Below, piece after piece: positions 33,909 to 42,850 of a stretch of DNA of 64,000 nucleotides. The DNA is from Streptomyces sp. NBC_00341. GTDB taxonomy: Bacteria; Actinomycetota; Actinomycetes; Streptomycetales; Streptomycetaceae. Every line of letters starts with the position of its first letter. Positions within the stretch are counted from its first letter, which is position 1. Both the position numbers and the translations under genes were made by a program. The stretch is from the NCBI RefSeq assembly GCF_041435055.1, contig NZ_CP108002.1, positions 8,370,001 to 8,434,000 of the forward strand, read 5' to 3'. A model generated the notes under the pieces. It was given only the letters and a program-made list of their open reading frames with translations, had not been told where the DNA came from and did not search any database.

Positions 33909-35507
33909 ATGTCCCCGCTGTTCCCGTTGTCCAGAAGTGGGCCGGCCCGTGCGCTGGCCCTGACACTTGCCCTCTGCGCCACCGCGCTCATGGTCGCGGG
34001 CTCACCGGCCACGGCGGGTGAGATCCCCCGCGCACCCGGGCACCGCCTGGTGAGCGACTACACGGGCGCGCCCGCCACGGCTTCGCCCGTCCCCGGGCAG
34101 GCTCCGCCGCAGCACCCCTTCCTCGCCCCGAACGGCCGCAGCGGCATGCACGCCGACGCGGCGGGCAGCGGCACCCACCCGTACTCGGGGCCGCTCGGCC
34201 GCGATCCCCGGGTCAGCAGCGAACAGATCGCACCGCTGGGCGGCGAATGCGCCACCGCCACCTTCGACTCGGCGGGCCGGCTGATCACGGTGTGCGGGAC
34301 GTTCACCGGGTTCCTGCTCAAACTGCTCGACCCGCGCACGCTCGACACCCTCGCCGAGTACACGCTGCCGCAGCGGTCCTCGACCGTCGAGGCCATCACC
34401 CGGCTCGACTTCTCGAAGATCTTCAAGGACACCTCAGGCGGCGCCTACTTCTACCTCGACAACCAGGACCGGGTGGTCCTCGCCGACTCCCGCCAGCACA
34501 TCCAGCGCATCGCCCACGAACAGGCCCCCGACGGCAGTTGGCGCTTCGTCGTGGACGACGACTGGGACCTCACCGGACAGGTACCGCACGACTGTGTCAG
34601 CTGGACCAACCTCTACCCCGGCGGAACGTGCGATCCCGTCACCTCCGTCATGCCCGACTGGCAGGGCCGCATCTGGTGGGTGACCCGGCTCGGCAGGATC
34701 GGCACGGTCGACCCGCAGACCTCCGCGATCCGCTCCGTGCAGCTCCCGGGGGAGGAGATCCAGAACTCGTTCTCCGTAGCGGAGGACGGCGTCTCGATCG
34801 TCACGGACCACGCCCTCTACAGCTTCGCAGCCTCGGACGACGGCACGCCCAAGGTCCAGTGGCGGCAGACGTACGACCGGGGGACCGGCACCAAACCCGG
34901 TTCGGTGAACCAGGGTTCGGGTACCACCCCGGACCTGTTCGGTGACGGCGACGACTACGTGGCCATCACCGACAACGCCGACGACCGGATGAACGTCCTC
35001 GTCTACCGGCGCGGCCCCGGCGTGCCCGACGGCCAACGCCTCGTCTGCAAGGTCCCGGTCTTCGGCTCCGGAGCCTCCACCACCGACAACTCCATGATCA
35101 GCTGGGGCAACAGCCTCGTCGTCGAGAACAACTACGGCTACGAGAACCTCACCTCGCTGCTGCTCGGCCGCAGCGTCGTCGGCGGCGCCGCCCGCATCGA
35201 CGTACGGCCCGACGGCAGCGGCTGCGACACCGTGTGGGAGAGCGCCGTCCGCTCGCCCTCCACCGTGCCCAAACTGTCCACCGCGAACGGCCTGCTCTAC
35301 TTCTACGAGAAGCAGCCCAACAGCCTCGGCATCGACGCCTGGTACCTCACCGCGGTCGACTTCCGCACCGGACAGCGCCGTTGGACGAAGCTCACCGGCA
35401 CGGGCCCCTCGTACGACAACAACTGGGCGCCCGTCACGATCGGTCCTGACGGCACGGCGTACGTCGGGGTGTTCAACGGCATCGTGGCGGTGCGGGACGC
35501 CGACTGA
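33909..35507 (+). CDS. Secreted beta-propeller-like protein of unknown function
   Basis: The 532-residue protein has a Sec signal peptide (hydrophobic 13-31, cleavage near TAG-E at about 36) and then repeated strand-turn blocks such as FDSAGRLITVCG, DNQDRVVLAD, DWQGRIWWVTRLGRIGTVDP and GPDGTAYVGVFNGIVAV, typical of PQQ- or YncE-like propellers of six to seven blades. No catalytic motif is recognisable. GAGG lies 7 nt upstream of the ATG. It is monocistronic and convergent with the DUF779 gene. Confidence 0.8.
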   Translation: MSPLFPLSRSGPARALALTLALCATALMVAGSPATAGEIPRAPGHRLVSDYTGAPATASPVPGQAPPQHPFLAPNGRSGMHADAAGSGTHPYSGPLGRDPRVSSEQIAPLGGECATATFDSAGRLITVCGTFTGFLLKLLDPRTLDTLAEYTLPQRSSTVEAITRLDFSKIFKDTSGGAYFYLDNQDRVVLADSRQHIQRIAHEQAPDGSWRFVVDDDWDLTGQVPHDCVSWTNLYPGGTCDPVTSVMPDWQGRIWWVTRLGRIGTVDPQTSAIRSVQLPGEEIQNSFSVAEDGVSIVTDHALYSFAASDDGTPKVQWRQTYDRGTGTKPGSVNQGSGTTPDLFGDGDDYVAITDNADDRMNVLVYRRGPGVPDGQRLVCKVPVFGSGASTTDNSMISWGNSLVVENNYGYENLTSLLLGRSVVGGAARIDVRPDGSGCDTVWESAVRSPSTVPKLSTANGLLYFYEKQPNSLGIDAWYLTAVDFRTGQRRWTKLTGTGPSYDNNWAPVTIGPDGTAYVGVFNGIVAVRDAD

Positions 35508-35524
35508 TCCCCGGCCGGGGTGCC

Positions 35525-35570
35525 CGGTTCCTGATCAGCCGCCGACCAGCCGCGACCGGATCAGGAACCG
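35525..35570. terminator. Bidirectional hairpin overlapping the DUF779 3' end
   Basis: Perfect 12-nt arms (35525-35536 and 35559-35570) enclose 22 nt. The structure lies partly inside the last codons of the DUF779 gene and 18 bp after the propeller gene, so it can terminate both transcripts. Confidence 0.6.
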
Positions 35571-35897
35571 CACCCCCTCCGGGGCCTCCAGCGAGAAGCC
35601 GCTGCCCCGGCCCTCCACCACATCCACGATCAGCCGGGTGTGCGCCCACACCTCGGACTGGCTCCTCGACATCCAGAACGGAATGCTCTCCGCCACCCCG
35701 TCGACCTCGAGAGAGGCGAGCAGTACGTCGGAGCCGCCGGTACGGAACTCACCGTCCAGGTAACACATCGGCGCGCTGCCGTCGCAGCAGCCGCCCGACT
35801 GGTGGAACATCAACGGTCCGTGCAGCCCGCGCAACCGTCGCAGCAGATCGGCGGCCGCGGGCGTGAGCTCCACCGGCGGCGCGTCCTCGGTGCTCAT
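35535..35897 (-). CDS. DUF779 family protein
   Basis: The 120-residue protein has the DUF779 features GPLMFHQSGGCCDGSAPMC (about 31-49) with three cysteines and one histidine suited to metal binding, and a QSEVWAHTRLIVDVVEGRGSGFSLE block. DUF779 genes usually follow an acetaldehyde/aldehyde dehydrogenase gene; here that partner is missing, so the gene is isolated. The ATG has GAGGTGG upstream. Confidence 0.88.
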   Translation of the reverse strand: MSTEDAPPVELTPAAADLLRRLRGLHGPLMFHQSGGCCDGSAPMCYLDGEFRTGGSDVLLASLEVDGVAESIPFWMSRSQSEVWAHTRLIVDVVEGRGSGFSLEAPEGVRFLIRSRLVGG

Positions 35898-36027
35898 GGC
35901 CGCACCACCTCGCATCGATTCACGGATCGGCCTCCCTCCGGGCACCGCGCGGATCGCGGTACGCGCATGGCCCCCATGCAACCCGGCCGGACGTTGCATG
36001 GGGGTTGCGCGGACCGGCGAGCGGCCC

Positions 36028-36726
36028 TCAGCCTGCCGCCGCCCAGGCGTAGCGGTGTTCCGGGCGGCCGGTGTCCCCGTACTTCAGCGTGAGGCTGATC
36101 CGGTCCGCGCCCTCCAGGTACTTGAGGTAGCGCTGAGCGGTCGAGCGGCTCAGACCGGCCCGCGCGGCGACCTCGTGCGCGGACAACGGCTCACGGGCCG
36201 CGAGCAGGACCTGGCGGATGACATCGGCGGTCGGCGCCGAATGCCCCTTCGGCAGCCCGGCCGCGGCGACGGACTCCGGAGTACGCAGCGCCCCGAAGAT
36301 CTGGTCGACCTGCTCCTGGCCGGCTTCCCCGCGGCGGCTCTCCACACCCTCCAGGGTGCGGCGCAGCGTCGCGTAGCTCTCCAGCTTGGAGCGCAGCCCG
36401 CCGAAACTGAACGGCTTGACCAGGTACTGCAGAGCGCCGTACCGCATCGCGGTCCGCACGGTCACCACATCCCGGGCCGCCGTCACCATGATCACGTCGG
36501 CCGGATGGCCGATCTGGTGCAGCTGACGCACCAGCGTGAGCCCCGTCCGGTCCGGCAGATAGTGATCGAGCAGGATCAAATCGACATGCTCGCGCTCCAG
36601 GACGGACAGCGCCTGCGCCGCCGTGTGGGCACGGGAGACGACCCGGAAGCCCGGCACCTTGGCCACGTACGCCGCGTTGATCTCCGCCACCCGGAAGTCG
36701 TCGTCCACCACCAGAACGTCGATCAC
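36028..36726 (-). CDS. Response regulator of the CitB/DcuR type
   Basis: The 232-residue protein has a receiver domain (acidic pocket D8-D9-D10, phospho-acceptor D54 in LILLDHYLP, K about 105 in VKPF) and a C-terminal HTH (LSAHEVAARAGLSRSTAQRYLKYLE, split about 185-207), as in DcuR/CitB. It should activate transporter or catabolic genes on signal from the kinase encoded immediately upstream, with which it shares a GTGA overlap. The nearest likely target is the divergent ABC importer operon starting at 38554. Confidence 0.92.
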   Translation of the reverse strand: MIDVLVVDDDFRVAEINAAYVAKVPGFRVVSRAHTAAQALSVLEREHVDLILLDHYLPDRTGLTLVRQLHQIGHPADVIMVTAARDVVTVRTAMRYGALQYLVKPFSFGGLRSKLESYATLRRTLEGVESRRGEAGQEQVDQIFGALRTPESVAAAGLPKGHSAPTADVIRQVLLAAREPLSAHEVAARAGLSRSTAQRYLKYLEGADRISLTLKYGDTGRPEHRYAWAAAG

Positions 36727-38321
36727 TGCGCCCCTCCCACTTCGGCTCGCTGCCGGACGGCGAGCGCCTCCGGCAGGACGACGGTGAAGACGGCGCCGCC
36801 ACCGGCCCTGGCCGTGACCCGGGCCGCGCCGCCGTAACGCTCTGCGAGACGGCGCACCAGCGCCAGTCCGAGCCCCCGCTCCCGGTGGGCCGGGGACTCC
36901 TTGGTGGACCAGCCCTCGGTGAAGATCTGCTCCCGCATCGCGACGGGCACCCCGGGGCCGTTGTCGCTGACCCGCAGGACCGCCGTCGTACCCTCGGCGA
37001 GCAGCTCCACCTCGACCAGCGTGGCGGCGTCCAGGGCGTTGTCGATGAGATTGCCCAGTACGGTCACCAGATCGCGCGGATCCACCACGACGTCGGGCAG
37101 CCGGGTGGCGGGGGAGACCAGCAAGGACGCGCCGCGCTCCGCGGCCACCGCGGACTTGCCCACCAGCAGCGCCGAGAGCAGCGGATCGTTCACGCGCTCC
37201 GCGACCTGCTCAGCCGAGGCCCGGCGCCCGTCAGAGACCTCCGTGACGAACTCCACCGCCGCCTCGTGCCTGCCCAGCTCCAGCAGACCCAGCAGGGTGT
37301 GCAGCCGGTTGGCGTGCTCGTGGTCCTGGGCACGGAGCGCGTCGAGCAGCCCGTGCGTGGAGTCCAGCTCGCGGCCCAGCAGTTCGAGCTCGGTGCGGTC
37401 GCGCAGCGTCACGACCGCACCGCCGTCGCCGGTCGGCATCCGGTTCGCGATCAGCACCCGCCCCCGGCAGACGGTGAGCAGATTCGCGCCGTCGACCCGG
37501 CCCGCCAGCACCTCCGCCGTGCGCCCCGGCGGCAGCACCTCGCCCAGCGCCCGGCCGACGGCGTCCGGAGTCAGCTCCAGCAGCCGCTGCGCCTCGTCGT
37601 TGAGCAGCCGGATGCGCCCGCGCGCGTCGAGCGCGAGCACCGCCTCCCGGATGCTGTGCAGCATCGCCTCCCGCTCGTCCAGCAGCGAGGAGATGTCCGC
37701 GAAGGCCAGACCGTGGGTGTTGCGCTGGATGCGCCGGGAGACGAAGAACGCCGCCAGCACTCCCGCGGCCAGTGCGGCCCCCGCGTACTGCAGGAGCACC
37801 GGAATGGTGGAGAGCAGCCCCTGCCGGACGCTCTTGTACGCGATGCCCACCGAGACGGCCCCGACGACGGTGCCGGTCCGGTCGCGCAACGGGACCTTCG
37901 CGCGCGCCGAGCGCCCCAGAGTGCCGATGTCGATCTGCATGATCTCGCGGCCGGCCAGCGCCGTGCTCGGATCGGTCGAGACGCGTTCGCTGATCCGGGC
38001 GGTCTCGGTGTGCGACCAGCGCACTCCCCGGGTGTCCATCACCACGATGTACAGCGCCCCGGTGGCCCGCCGGATCCGCTCCGCCTCGGCCTGTACGGGC
38101 CCGGACGGATCGGGCCGGGTGCTGAGCAGCTGGTCCACCAGACCGGGTTCCGCGGCGGTGGTCTGGGCGATGGAAAGGGCCCGGCGCATCGCCTGGTCGT
38201 CCAGCTCGTGGCTGAGCGGGGCGAGGAAGAGCCCGGTGACGAGCATGACCACCCCGGTCGTGATCGCCACCTGGGTGACCAGGACCTGGGCGAAGACACG
38301 GCGGGGCCAGTGAATCCGCAT
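36723..38321 (-). CDS. CitA/DcuS-type sensor histidine kinase
   Basis: The 532-residue membrane kinase has TM1 at about 12-36, an extracytoplasmic PAS-like (sCache/PDC) sensor at about 40-170 with RVSTDPSTALAGREIM and VGAVSVGIAYKSV, TM2 at about 175-197, a cytoplasmic PAS (LLDEREAMLHSIREAVLAL...), a SpoOB-type dimerisation helix with phospho-acceptor H in DHEHANRLH, and an HATPase domain (NLIDNALDA, DNGPGVP, GLGLALV). Family members sense C4/C6 carboxylates outside the cell. The ATG start gives the complete first membrane helix. Confidence 0.92.
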   Translation of the reverse strand: MRIHWPRRVFAQVLVTQVAITTGVVMLVTGLFLAPLSHELDDQAMRRALSIAQTTAAEPGLVDQLLSTRPDPSGPVQAEAERIRRATGALYIVVMDTRGVRWSHTETARISERVSTDPSTALAGREIMQIDIGTLGRSARAKVPLRDRTGTVVGAVSVGIAYKSVRQGLLSTIPVLLQYAGAALAAGVLAAFFVSRRIQRNTHGLAFADISSLLDEREAMLHSIREAVLALDARGRIRLLNDEAQRLLELTPDAVGRALGEVLPPGRTAEVLAGRVDGANLLTVCRGRVLIANRMPTGDGGAVVTLRDRTELELLGRELDSTHGLLDALRAQDHEHANRLHTLLGLLELGRHEAAVEFVTEVSDGRRASAEQVAERVNDPLLSALLVGKSAVAAERGASLLVSPATRLPDVVVDPRDLVTVLGNLIDNALDAATLVEVELLAEGTTAVLRVSDNGPGVPVAMREQIFTEGWSTKESPAHRERGLGLALVRRLAERYGGAARVTARAGGGAVFTVVLPEALAVRQRAEVGGAQ

Positions 38322-38391
38322 GTCCGTGTCCTCTGCTCTCCCGCGGCCGCTCTCCCGCGGTCCTCGAATCCGGTACTCCGATCGGCTCGGT

Positions 38392-38409
38392 GTAAACGCA
38401 AGGTAAACG
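38392..38409. promoter_or_regulatory. Direct repeats GTAAACG spaced one helical turn apart
   Basis: GTAAACG occurs at 38392-38398 and 38403-38409, an 11-bp period, in the 232-bp divergent region between the kinase and the ABC importer. In-phase direct repeats are typical response-regulator sites, so this may bind the adjacent DcuR-like regulator. The rest of the region shows no strong promoter. Confidence 0.45.
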
Positions 38410-38553
38410 GCGCCGACCTCGCTGCCTAGCCCTCGTCTCCGCTTCGTTGTACGGGAGTGAGCACAATGAGCAGAACCACGGGTAACAGGCAGAACCCGGA
38501 GTTGTGGGCGCAAGGCTCCCGCCGCTGCCGGACCGCCCCTAGCGTCCCGGCCC

Positions 38554-39369
38554 ATGAACAGCGAAACGAGCCCCGCCATCGAGCTGCGGGGGGCGAGCAA
38601 AGCGTTCCGGACTCCGTCGGGGGCGGTCCACACCGCCGTACGGGATCTGGACCTGACGATCGGCAGGGGGGAGTTCGTCGCCGTCGTCGGTCCCACCGGC
38701 TGCGGCAAGTCGACCACCCTGACCCTGATCAGCGGCCTTGAGGAGCCCACGGAGGGAGAGGTACTGGTCTCCGGCGAACCGGTGCGCGGCATCGGTGACA
38801 AGGTCGGCTTCGTCTTCCAGCAGGACGCGGTCTTCCCCTGGCGGACCGTCCTGTCCAACGTCATGGCGGGGCCCCGCTTCCGGGGCGTACCGAAGGCGGA
38901 GGCCAGGGAACGCGCACGGGCCTGGCTCGACAGGGTCGGTCTGTCCTCCTTCGAGGACCGCTATCCGCACCAGCTCTCCGGGGGACAGCGCAAGCGGGTC
39001 GCACTCGCGGCGACGTTCGTCAACGACCCGGAGATCCTGCTGATGGACGAGCCGTTCTCGGCCCTCGACGTGCAGACCCGGGCCCTGATGTCCGACGAGC
39101 TGCTGGAGCTGTGGGGCGGCACCGGAGCCTCCGTCGTCTTCGTCACGCACGACCTGGAGGAGTCCATCGCGCTCGCCGACAAGGTGGTCGTGATGACCGC
39201 GGGACCGGCCACCGTCAAGGAGGTCTTCGAGATCGGGCTGCCGCGTCCGCGCAAGGTGGAACAGGTGCGGCTGGAGCCCCGGTTCCTGGAGATCTACCGC
39301 GAGATCTGGTCCTCGCTCGGCGAAGAGGTCCGCATCACCCGCGAGAGGGGTGCGGCCGATGCTGCCTGA
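38554..39369 (+). CDS. SsuB/TauB-like ABC transporter ATP-binding protein
   Basis: The 271-residue ATPase has Walker A GPTGCGKST (about 48-56), Q-loop FQQDAVFPWRTV, the signature LSGGQRKR, Walker [12 protein letters not shown] and H-loop THD. The QQDAVFPW sequence is typical of nitrate/sulfonate/taurine/hydroxymethylpyrimidine importers. It heads a three-gene operon (ATPase, permease, binding protein) divergent from a CitA-like two-component system. Its end overlaps the permease start by about 11 nt. Confidence 0.92.
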   Translation: MNSETSPAIELRGASKAFRTPSGAVHTAVRDLDLTIGRGEFVAVVGPTGCGKSTTLTLISGLEEPTEGEVLVSGEPVRGIGDKVGFVFQQDAVFPWRTVLSNVMAGPRFRGVPKAEARERARAWLDRVGLSSFEDRYPHQLSGGQRKRVALAATFVNDPEILLMDEPFSALDVQTRALMSDELLELWGGTGASVVFVTHDLEESIALADKVVVMTAGPATVKEVFEIGLPRPRKVEQVRLEPRFLEIYREIWSSLGEEVRITRERGAADAA

Positions 39370-40222
39370 GACCGTCACCAAGGACGCCGCCGTGAGCGCG
39401 ACCGGCCGGACCGAGGCCAGGGCGCGGGCCGCACGCAACCGCAGGATGCTGGTGCTGGCCAGCCGGATCGCCGTGCTCGTCGCGGTCGTCGGGCTGTGGG
39501 AGTGGCTGGCCAGGACAGCCGTCATCGATCCGTTCAACTTCTCCATGCCGTCGAAGATCTGGGAACAGATCCGTACCTGGGTGACCGACGGAACCGCCCA
39601 GGGCTCCCTGTGGGAACAGATCTGGTACACCCTCTACGAGGCGCTGCTCGGCTGGGTCATCGGTGTGATCGCCGGAGTCCTGTTCGGTATCGCGCTCGGC
39701 CGGGTCCGCTTCGCCGCCGATGTCCTCGGCCCGTACATCAAGGTCCTCAACGCCCTGCCGCGCATCGTGCTCGCCCCGATCTTCCTGATCTGGTTCGGCC
39801 TCGGCCCCGCGTCGAAGGTCGCCTCCGCGGTGGTCCTGGTGTTCTTCCCGGTCTTCTTCAACGCCTTCCAGGGCGCCAGGGAGGTGGACCGCAACCTCGT
39901 CGCCAACTCCCGCATCCTCGGCGCGAGCAACCGGCAGGTCACCCTCCAGGTGGTCATTCCGTCGGCCACCTCGTGGATCTTCACCAGCCTCCACGTCAGC
40001 TTCGGCTTCGCACTGATCGGCGCCATCGTCGGTGAGTACATCGGCGCGACCAAGGGCCTCGGGCTGCTGGTCGCCGCCTCGCAGGGCACCTTCAACGCGG
40101 CGGGCGTCTACGCCGCCATGGCCATCCTCGCGGTCGTCGCCCTGCTCGCCGAGGGGCTGCTCACCTTCCTGGAGAAGAAGCTCTTCCGCTGGAAACCGGC
40201 CGACGCCGACACCGCGCGCTGA
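39359..40222 (+). CDS. SsuC/TauC-like ABC transporter permease
   Basis: The 287-residue inner-membrane protein has six predicted helices and the EAA loop FQGAREVDRNLVANSRILGA (about 167-186), with the LPRIVLAPIFLIWFGLG block typical of the nitrate/sulfonate permease family. I chose ATG 39359 (GAGAGG upstream) over GTG 39350. Presumably a homodimer forms the channel for the binding protein encoded 73 nt downstream. Confidence 0.9.
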   Translation: MLPETVTKDAAVSATGRTEARARAARNRRMLVLASRIAVLVAVVGLWEWLARTAVIDPFNFSMPSKIWEQIRTWVTDGTAQGSLWEQIWYTLYEALLGWVIGVIAGVLFGIALGRVRFAADVLGPYIKVLNALPRIVLAPIFLIWFGLGPASKVASAVVLVFFPVFFNAFQGAREVDRNLVANSRILGASNRQVTLQVVIPSATSWIFTSLHVSFGFALIGAIVGEYIGATKGLGLLVAASQGTFNAAGVYAAMAILAVVALLAEGLLTFLEKKLFRWKPADADTAR

Positions 40223-40295
40223 CCCGCGCCTGCCTCCTTCCCCCGGGACCCCTCCTTCCCCTCCCGGGACCCCTCTTCACAAGGACGTGAACCAG

Positions 40296-41333
40296 ATGCG
40301 TATGTCCCCCCGGATCCCGGCCCTCGCCGTCGCCGGAGCCCTCGCCGCGGCGAGCCTGACCGCCTGCGGAGGAGACTCCACCTCCGCGTCCGGCGACAAG
40401 AACGACAGCGTGAAGATCATGGTGGGCGGCCTGGACAAGGTCATCTACCTGCCCGCGATGCTCACCGAGCGGCTCGGCTACTTCAAGGACGAGGGCGTCG
40501 CCGTCCAGCTGCTGACCGAGCCCGCCGGCGTCCAGGCGGAGACCGCGCTGGTCTCCGGCGACGTGCAGGGAACCGTGGGCTTCTACGACCACACCCTCGA
40601 CCTCCAGGTGAAGGGCAAGCACATCGAGTCGGTGGTCCAGTTCTCCCAGGCCCCGGGAGAGGTCGAGATGGTGTCCAACAAGGCGGCGGGCGACCTCGGC
40701 TCGGCGAAGGACTTCAAGGGCAAGAAGCTGGGCGTGACGGGCCTCGGCTCCTCGACCGACTTCCTGACGAAGTACCTCGCCGTGAAGAACGGCGTGCAGA
40801 CCAGCGAGTTCACGCCCGTCGCGGTCGGAGCCGGCCAGACGTTCATCTCCGCGCTCCAGCAGGGCTCCATCCAGGGCGGCATGACCACCGACCCGACCGT
40901 GGCCACCATCCTCGACAAGAAGCTCGGCAGCATCCTCGTCGACATGCGGACCCCGGAAGGCTCCAGGAAGGCGCTCGGCGGCCTCTACCCGTCCTCCAGC
41001 CTCTACATGCAGACCGACTGGGTCAACGCCCACAAGCCGACCGTGCAGAAGCTGGCCAACGCCTTCGTGAAGACCCTGAAGTGGATGTCGACGCACAGCG
41101 CCGACGAGATCGCCGCGAAGATGCCGGCCGACTACGCACAGGGCGGCGGCGCGGCGCTGTACGCGCAGTCCATCAAGAACACCCTGCCGATGTTCACCAC
41201 GGACGGGGTGATGCCCCCGGACGGACCGGCCACCGTCGAGCGGGTCCTGAAGGCCTTCAACCCCAACCTCAAGAACGCGGACGTGGACCTCGACAAGACG
41301 TACACCACGGAATTCGTGAAGAAGGCGCACTGA
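40296..41333 (+). CDS. NMT1/SsuA-like substrate-binding lipoprotein
   Basis: The 345-residue protein has a lipobox LTAC (C24) after a basic/hydrophobic leader, then the NMT1/THI5-like fold: KIMVGGLDKVIYLPAMLTERLGYF at the start (split), GDVQGTVGFYDHTLDLQ and KLGVTGLGSSTDF. Such proteins bind nitrate, sulfonates, taurine or pyrimidine precursors; the ligand is unknown. The divergent CitA-like sensor suggests an organic anion. The 73-nt gap before it holds two copies of CCGGGACCCCTC, a possible site reducing read-through. Confidence 0.9.
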   Translation: MRMSPRIPALAVAGALAAASLTACGGDSTSASGDKNDSVKIMVGGLDKVIYLPAMLTERLGYFKDEGVAVQLLTEPAGVQAETALVSGDVQGTVGFYDHTLDLQVKGKHIESVVQFSQAPGEVEMVSNKAAGDLGSAKDFKGKKLGVTGLGSSTDFLTKYLAVKNGVQTSEFTPVAVGAGQTFISALQQGSIQGGMTTDPTVATILDKKLGSILVDMRTPEGSRKALGGLYPSSSLYMQTDWVNAHKPTVQKLANAFVKTLKWMSTHSADEIAAKMPADYAQGGGAALYAQSIKNTLPMFTTDGVMPPDGPATVERVLKAFNPNLKNADVDLDKTYTTEFVKKAH

Positions 41334-41350
41334 GCAGGACGGAACCCGCC

Positions 41351-41380
41351 CGCGCCCGTACGCCTTCGCGTGCGGGCGCG
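41351..41380 (+). terminator. Terminator of the SsuABC-like operon
   Basis: The 13-nt arms (41351-41363 and 41368-41380) pair with one G-U wobble around the tetraloop CTTC, 18 nt after the stop codon. A stable UUCG-like tight loop is plausible. Confidence 0.8.
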
Positions 41381-41418
41381 CGGTCAGGAATCGGCTCGGA
41401 CGGCCCCGCGGTTGTCGG

Positions 41419-41736
41419 TTATTCGGCGGCGGTCCCGCCGGCCGGCCGGTCCGGCTCCAGGCACGCGGCCGGAACCGTGGCCGCGGAACCCCGCCGGACG
41501 GCGTTCACCACGGCCTCGTGCAGTGCCCGGCTCTCCTGCTCGGAGGAGCAGGGGACGGGACTGCCGGACATGGTGAACCAGTCGGCCGCATCGGTGTACT
41601 GCACCGTGATCTGTGCAGTGTCGTCGGCCCATGTGGTGTGGACGGTCAGATCGCCGGACAGCGGCCCGACCTCCTCGGTGAGCACGCCACCGTGCCCCGA
41701 ATACACTCCGCGAGTCGTCCAGGACGCCCAGGTCAT
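41419..41736 (-). CDS. Hypothetical protein, small cytoplasmic
   Basis: The 105-residue protein has a beta-rich N-terminal half (VYSGHGGVLTEEVGPL, LTVHTTWADDTAQITVQYTDA) and a helical segment (SEQESRALHEAVVNAVRR), ending in a disordered tail. I do not recognise a family. Codon bias and the absence of a competing frame support it as a gene. It is convergent with the ABC operon and separated from the PepSY gene by a divergent intergenic region of 214 bp. Confidence 0.6.
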   Translation of the reverse strand: MTWASWTTRGVYSGHGGVLTEEVGPLSGDLTVHTTWADDTAQITVQYTDAADWFTMSGSPVPCSSEQESRALHEAVVNAVRRGSAATVPAACLEPDRPAGGTAAE

Positions 41737-41950
41737 GCTTCCAGGCTCGCACCAAAACGGCCGGATCGCGACCCGCGGGAGGCAATATCCCGTGGCACGC
41801 CTGGGGAATCGGGCCCCGCCGCCCCACCGCTGCGTCGCCCGGGGCTCCGGTGACGCGAACGGTCGGGGCCGGGCCCGGAACGCGGGTGATCGGGTGACTA
41901 CGACCCGTCACCCCACATGCCTGAGCCGCAGGGCGGTTAGGCATGCCGGC

Positions 41951-42784
41951 ATGACATATGACCCCCGACCGAAGAACACCGGATTCCTGCGCGCCCACCG
42001 CCTCCGGGCGGCCGGCGCCGCCTGCGCCGTCCTCACCGCGGCCCTGCTCACCGGCTGCGGCCAGGACAGCGGCAGCACGTCGACGGGGACGGAGACCTCC
42101 GAAGCCGCCCGTGCCGTCCCGGAGCGCACGACCAGCCCCTCGCCCAGCCCGAGCGCCTCGCTGACCAAGGACCAGCAGAAGCGCAAGAAGCTGCTGGCCT
42201 CCACCAAGATCACCTTCGACAAGGCCGTCACCACGGCCGAAGGCGCCGTCAAGGGCGGCAAGGTGACCGAACTCGAGCTGAAGGGCCCCGGGAAGTCGGA
42301 CGACGACACCGACGCGTCCGCCTCCGCCTCGGCGTCCGCCTCCGCGAGCGCGTCCATGAGCGCCTCCCCGACCGGTGCCAGCTCCTCACCGAGCGGCTCC
42401 AGCGCCTCACCGTCGGCCAGCCCCACCGCCACCGGCCCGGAATGGGTGGCGGCCGTCGTAGCCAAGGACGGCACCGAGCACACCGTGCGCATCGACGCGG
42501 TCACCGGCAAGGTGCTCCAGTCCGTCGAGGACCCGGACCAGGACACGCAGGAGAAGAGCCGGACGGCCGAGCGGATCGCCAAGGCCACCCAGACACCGCA
42601 GGAGGCGGCCAAGGCCGCGACGGACAAGGCCAAGGGCACCGTGACCTCCCTCGACCTGGACGAGAACGACAAGAACGTCCTCGTCTGGTCGGTCGACGTC
42701 GTGGCCAAGGACTACAAGGAGACGACGGTCGACATCGACGCGGCCAGCGGCTCCGTCACCGGCGAGCACGTCGACAACGACTGA
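41951..42784 (+). CDS. PepSY-domain lipoprotein with an Ala-Ser repeat linker
   Basis: The 277-residue protein has a lipobox LTGC (C36), a Ser/Pro-rich stretch (about 60-75), a first PepSY-like domain (STKITFDKAVTTAEGAVKGGKVTELEL), a low-complexity ASASASAS linker (about 118-155), the end of the first module (VRIDAVTGKVL) and a second complete PepSY (about 205-275). PepSY modules are thought to inhibit or chaperone extracytoplasmic proteases. It is conserved in Streptomyces near two-component genes, although none is beside it here. Confidence 0.85.
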   Translation: MTYDPRPKNTGFLRAHRLRAAGAACAVLTAALLTGCGQDSGSTSTGTETSEAARAVPERTTSPSPSPSASLTKDQQKRKKLLASTKITFDKAVTTAEGAVKGGKVTELELKGPGKSDDDTDASASASASASASASMSASPTGASSSPSGSSASPSASPTATGPEWVAAVVAKDGTEHTVRIDAVTGKVLQSVEDPDQDTQEKSRTAERIAKATQTPQEAAKAATDKAKGTVTSLDLDENDKNVLVWSVDVVAKDYKETTVDIDAASGSVTGEHVDND

Positions 42785-42810
42785 CCGGGCCCCGGCACGG
42801 CATCACACAC

Positions 42811-42845
42811 GCGGCGCCCACGGTCCGCACGGACCGGGGCGCCGC
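42811..42845. terminator. Strong hairpin between convergent PepSY and ABC exporter genes
   Basis: GCGGCGCCC (42811-42819) pairs with GGGCGCCGC (42837-42845), and inside it CGGTCC (42821-42826) pairs with GGACCG (42831-42836), giving a 15-bp stem with one bulged base and a 4-nt loop. Confidence 0.85.
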
Positions 42846-42850
42846 GCACC

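Noticed and set aside
42325..42420. Repeated Ala/Ser codons in the PepSY gene considered as a CRISPR or minisatellite
   Set aside because: It is a coding low-complexity linker without spacers or direct-repeat structure.
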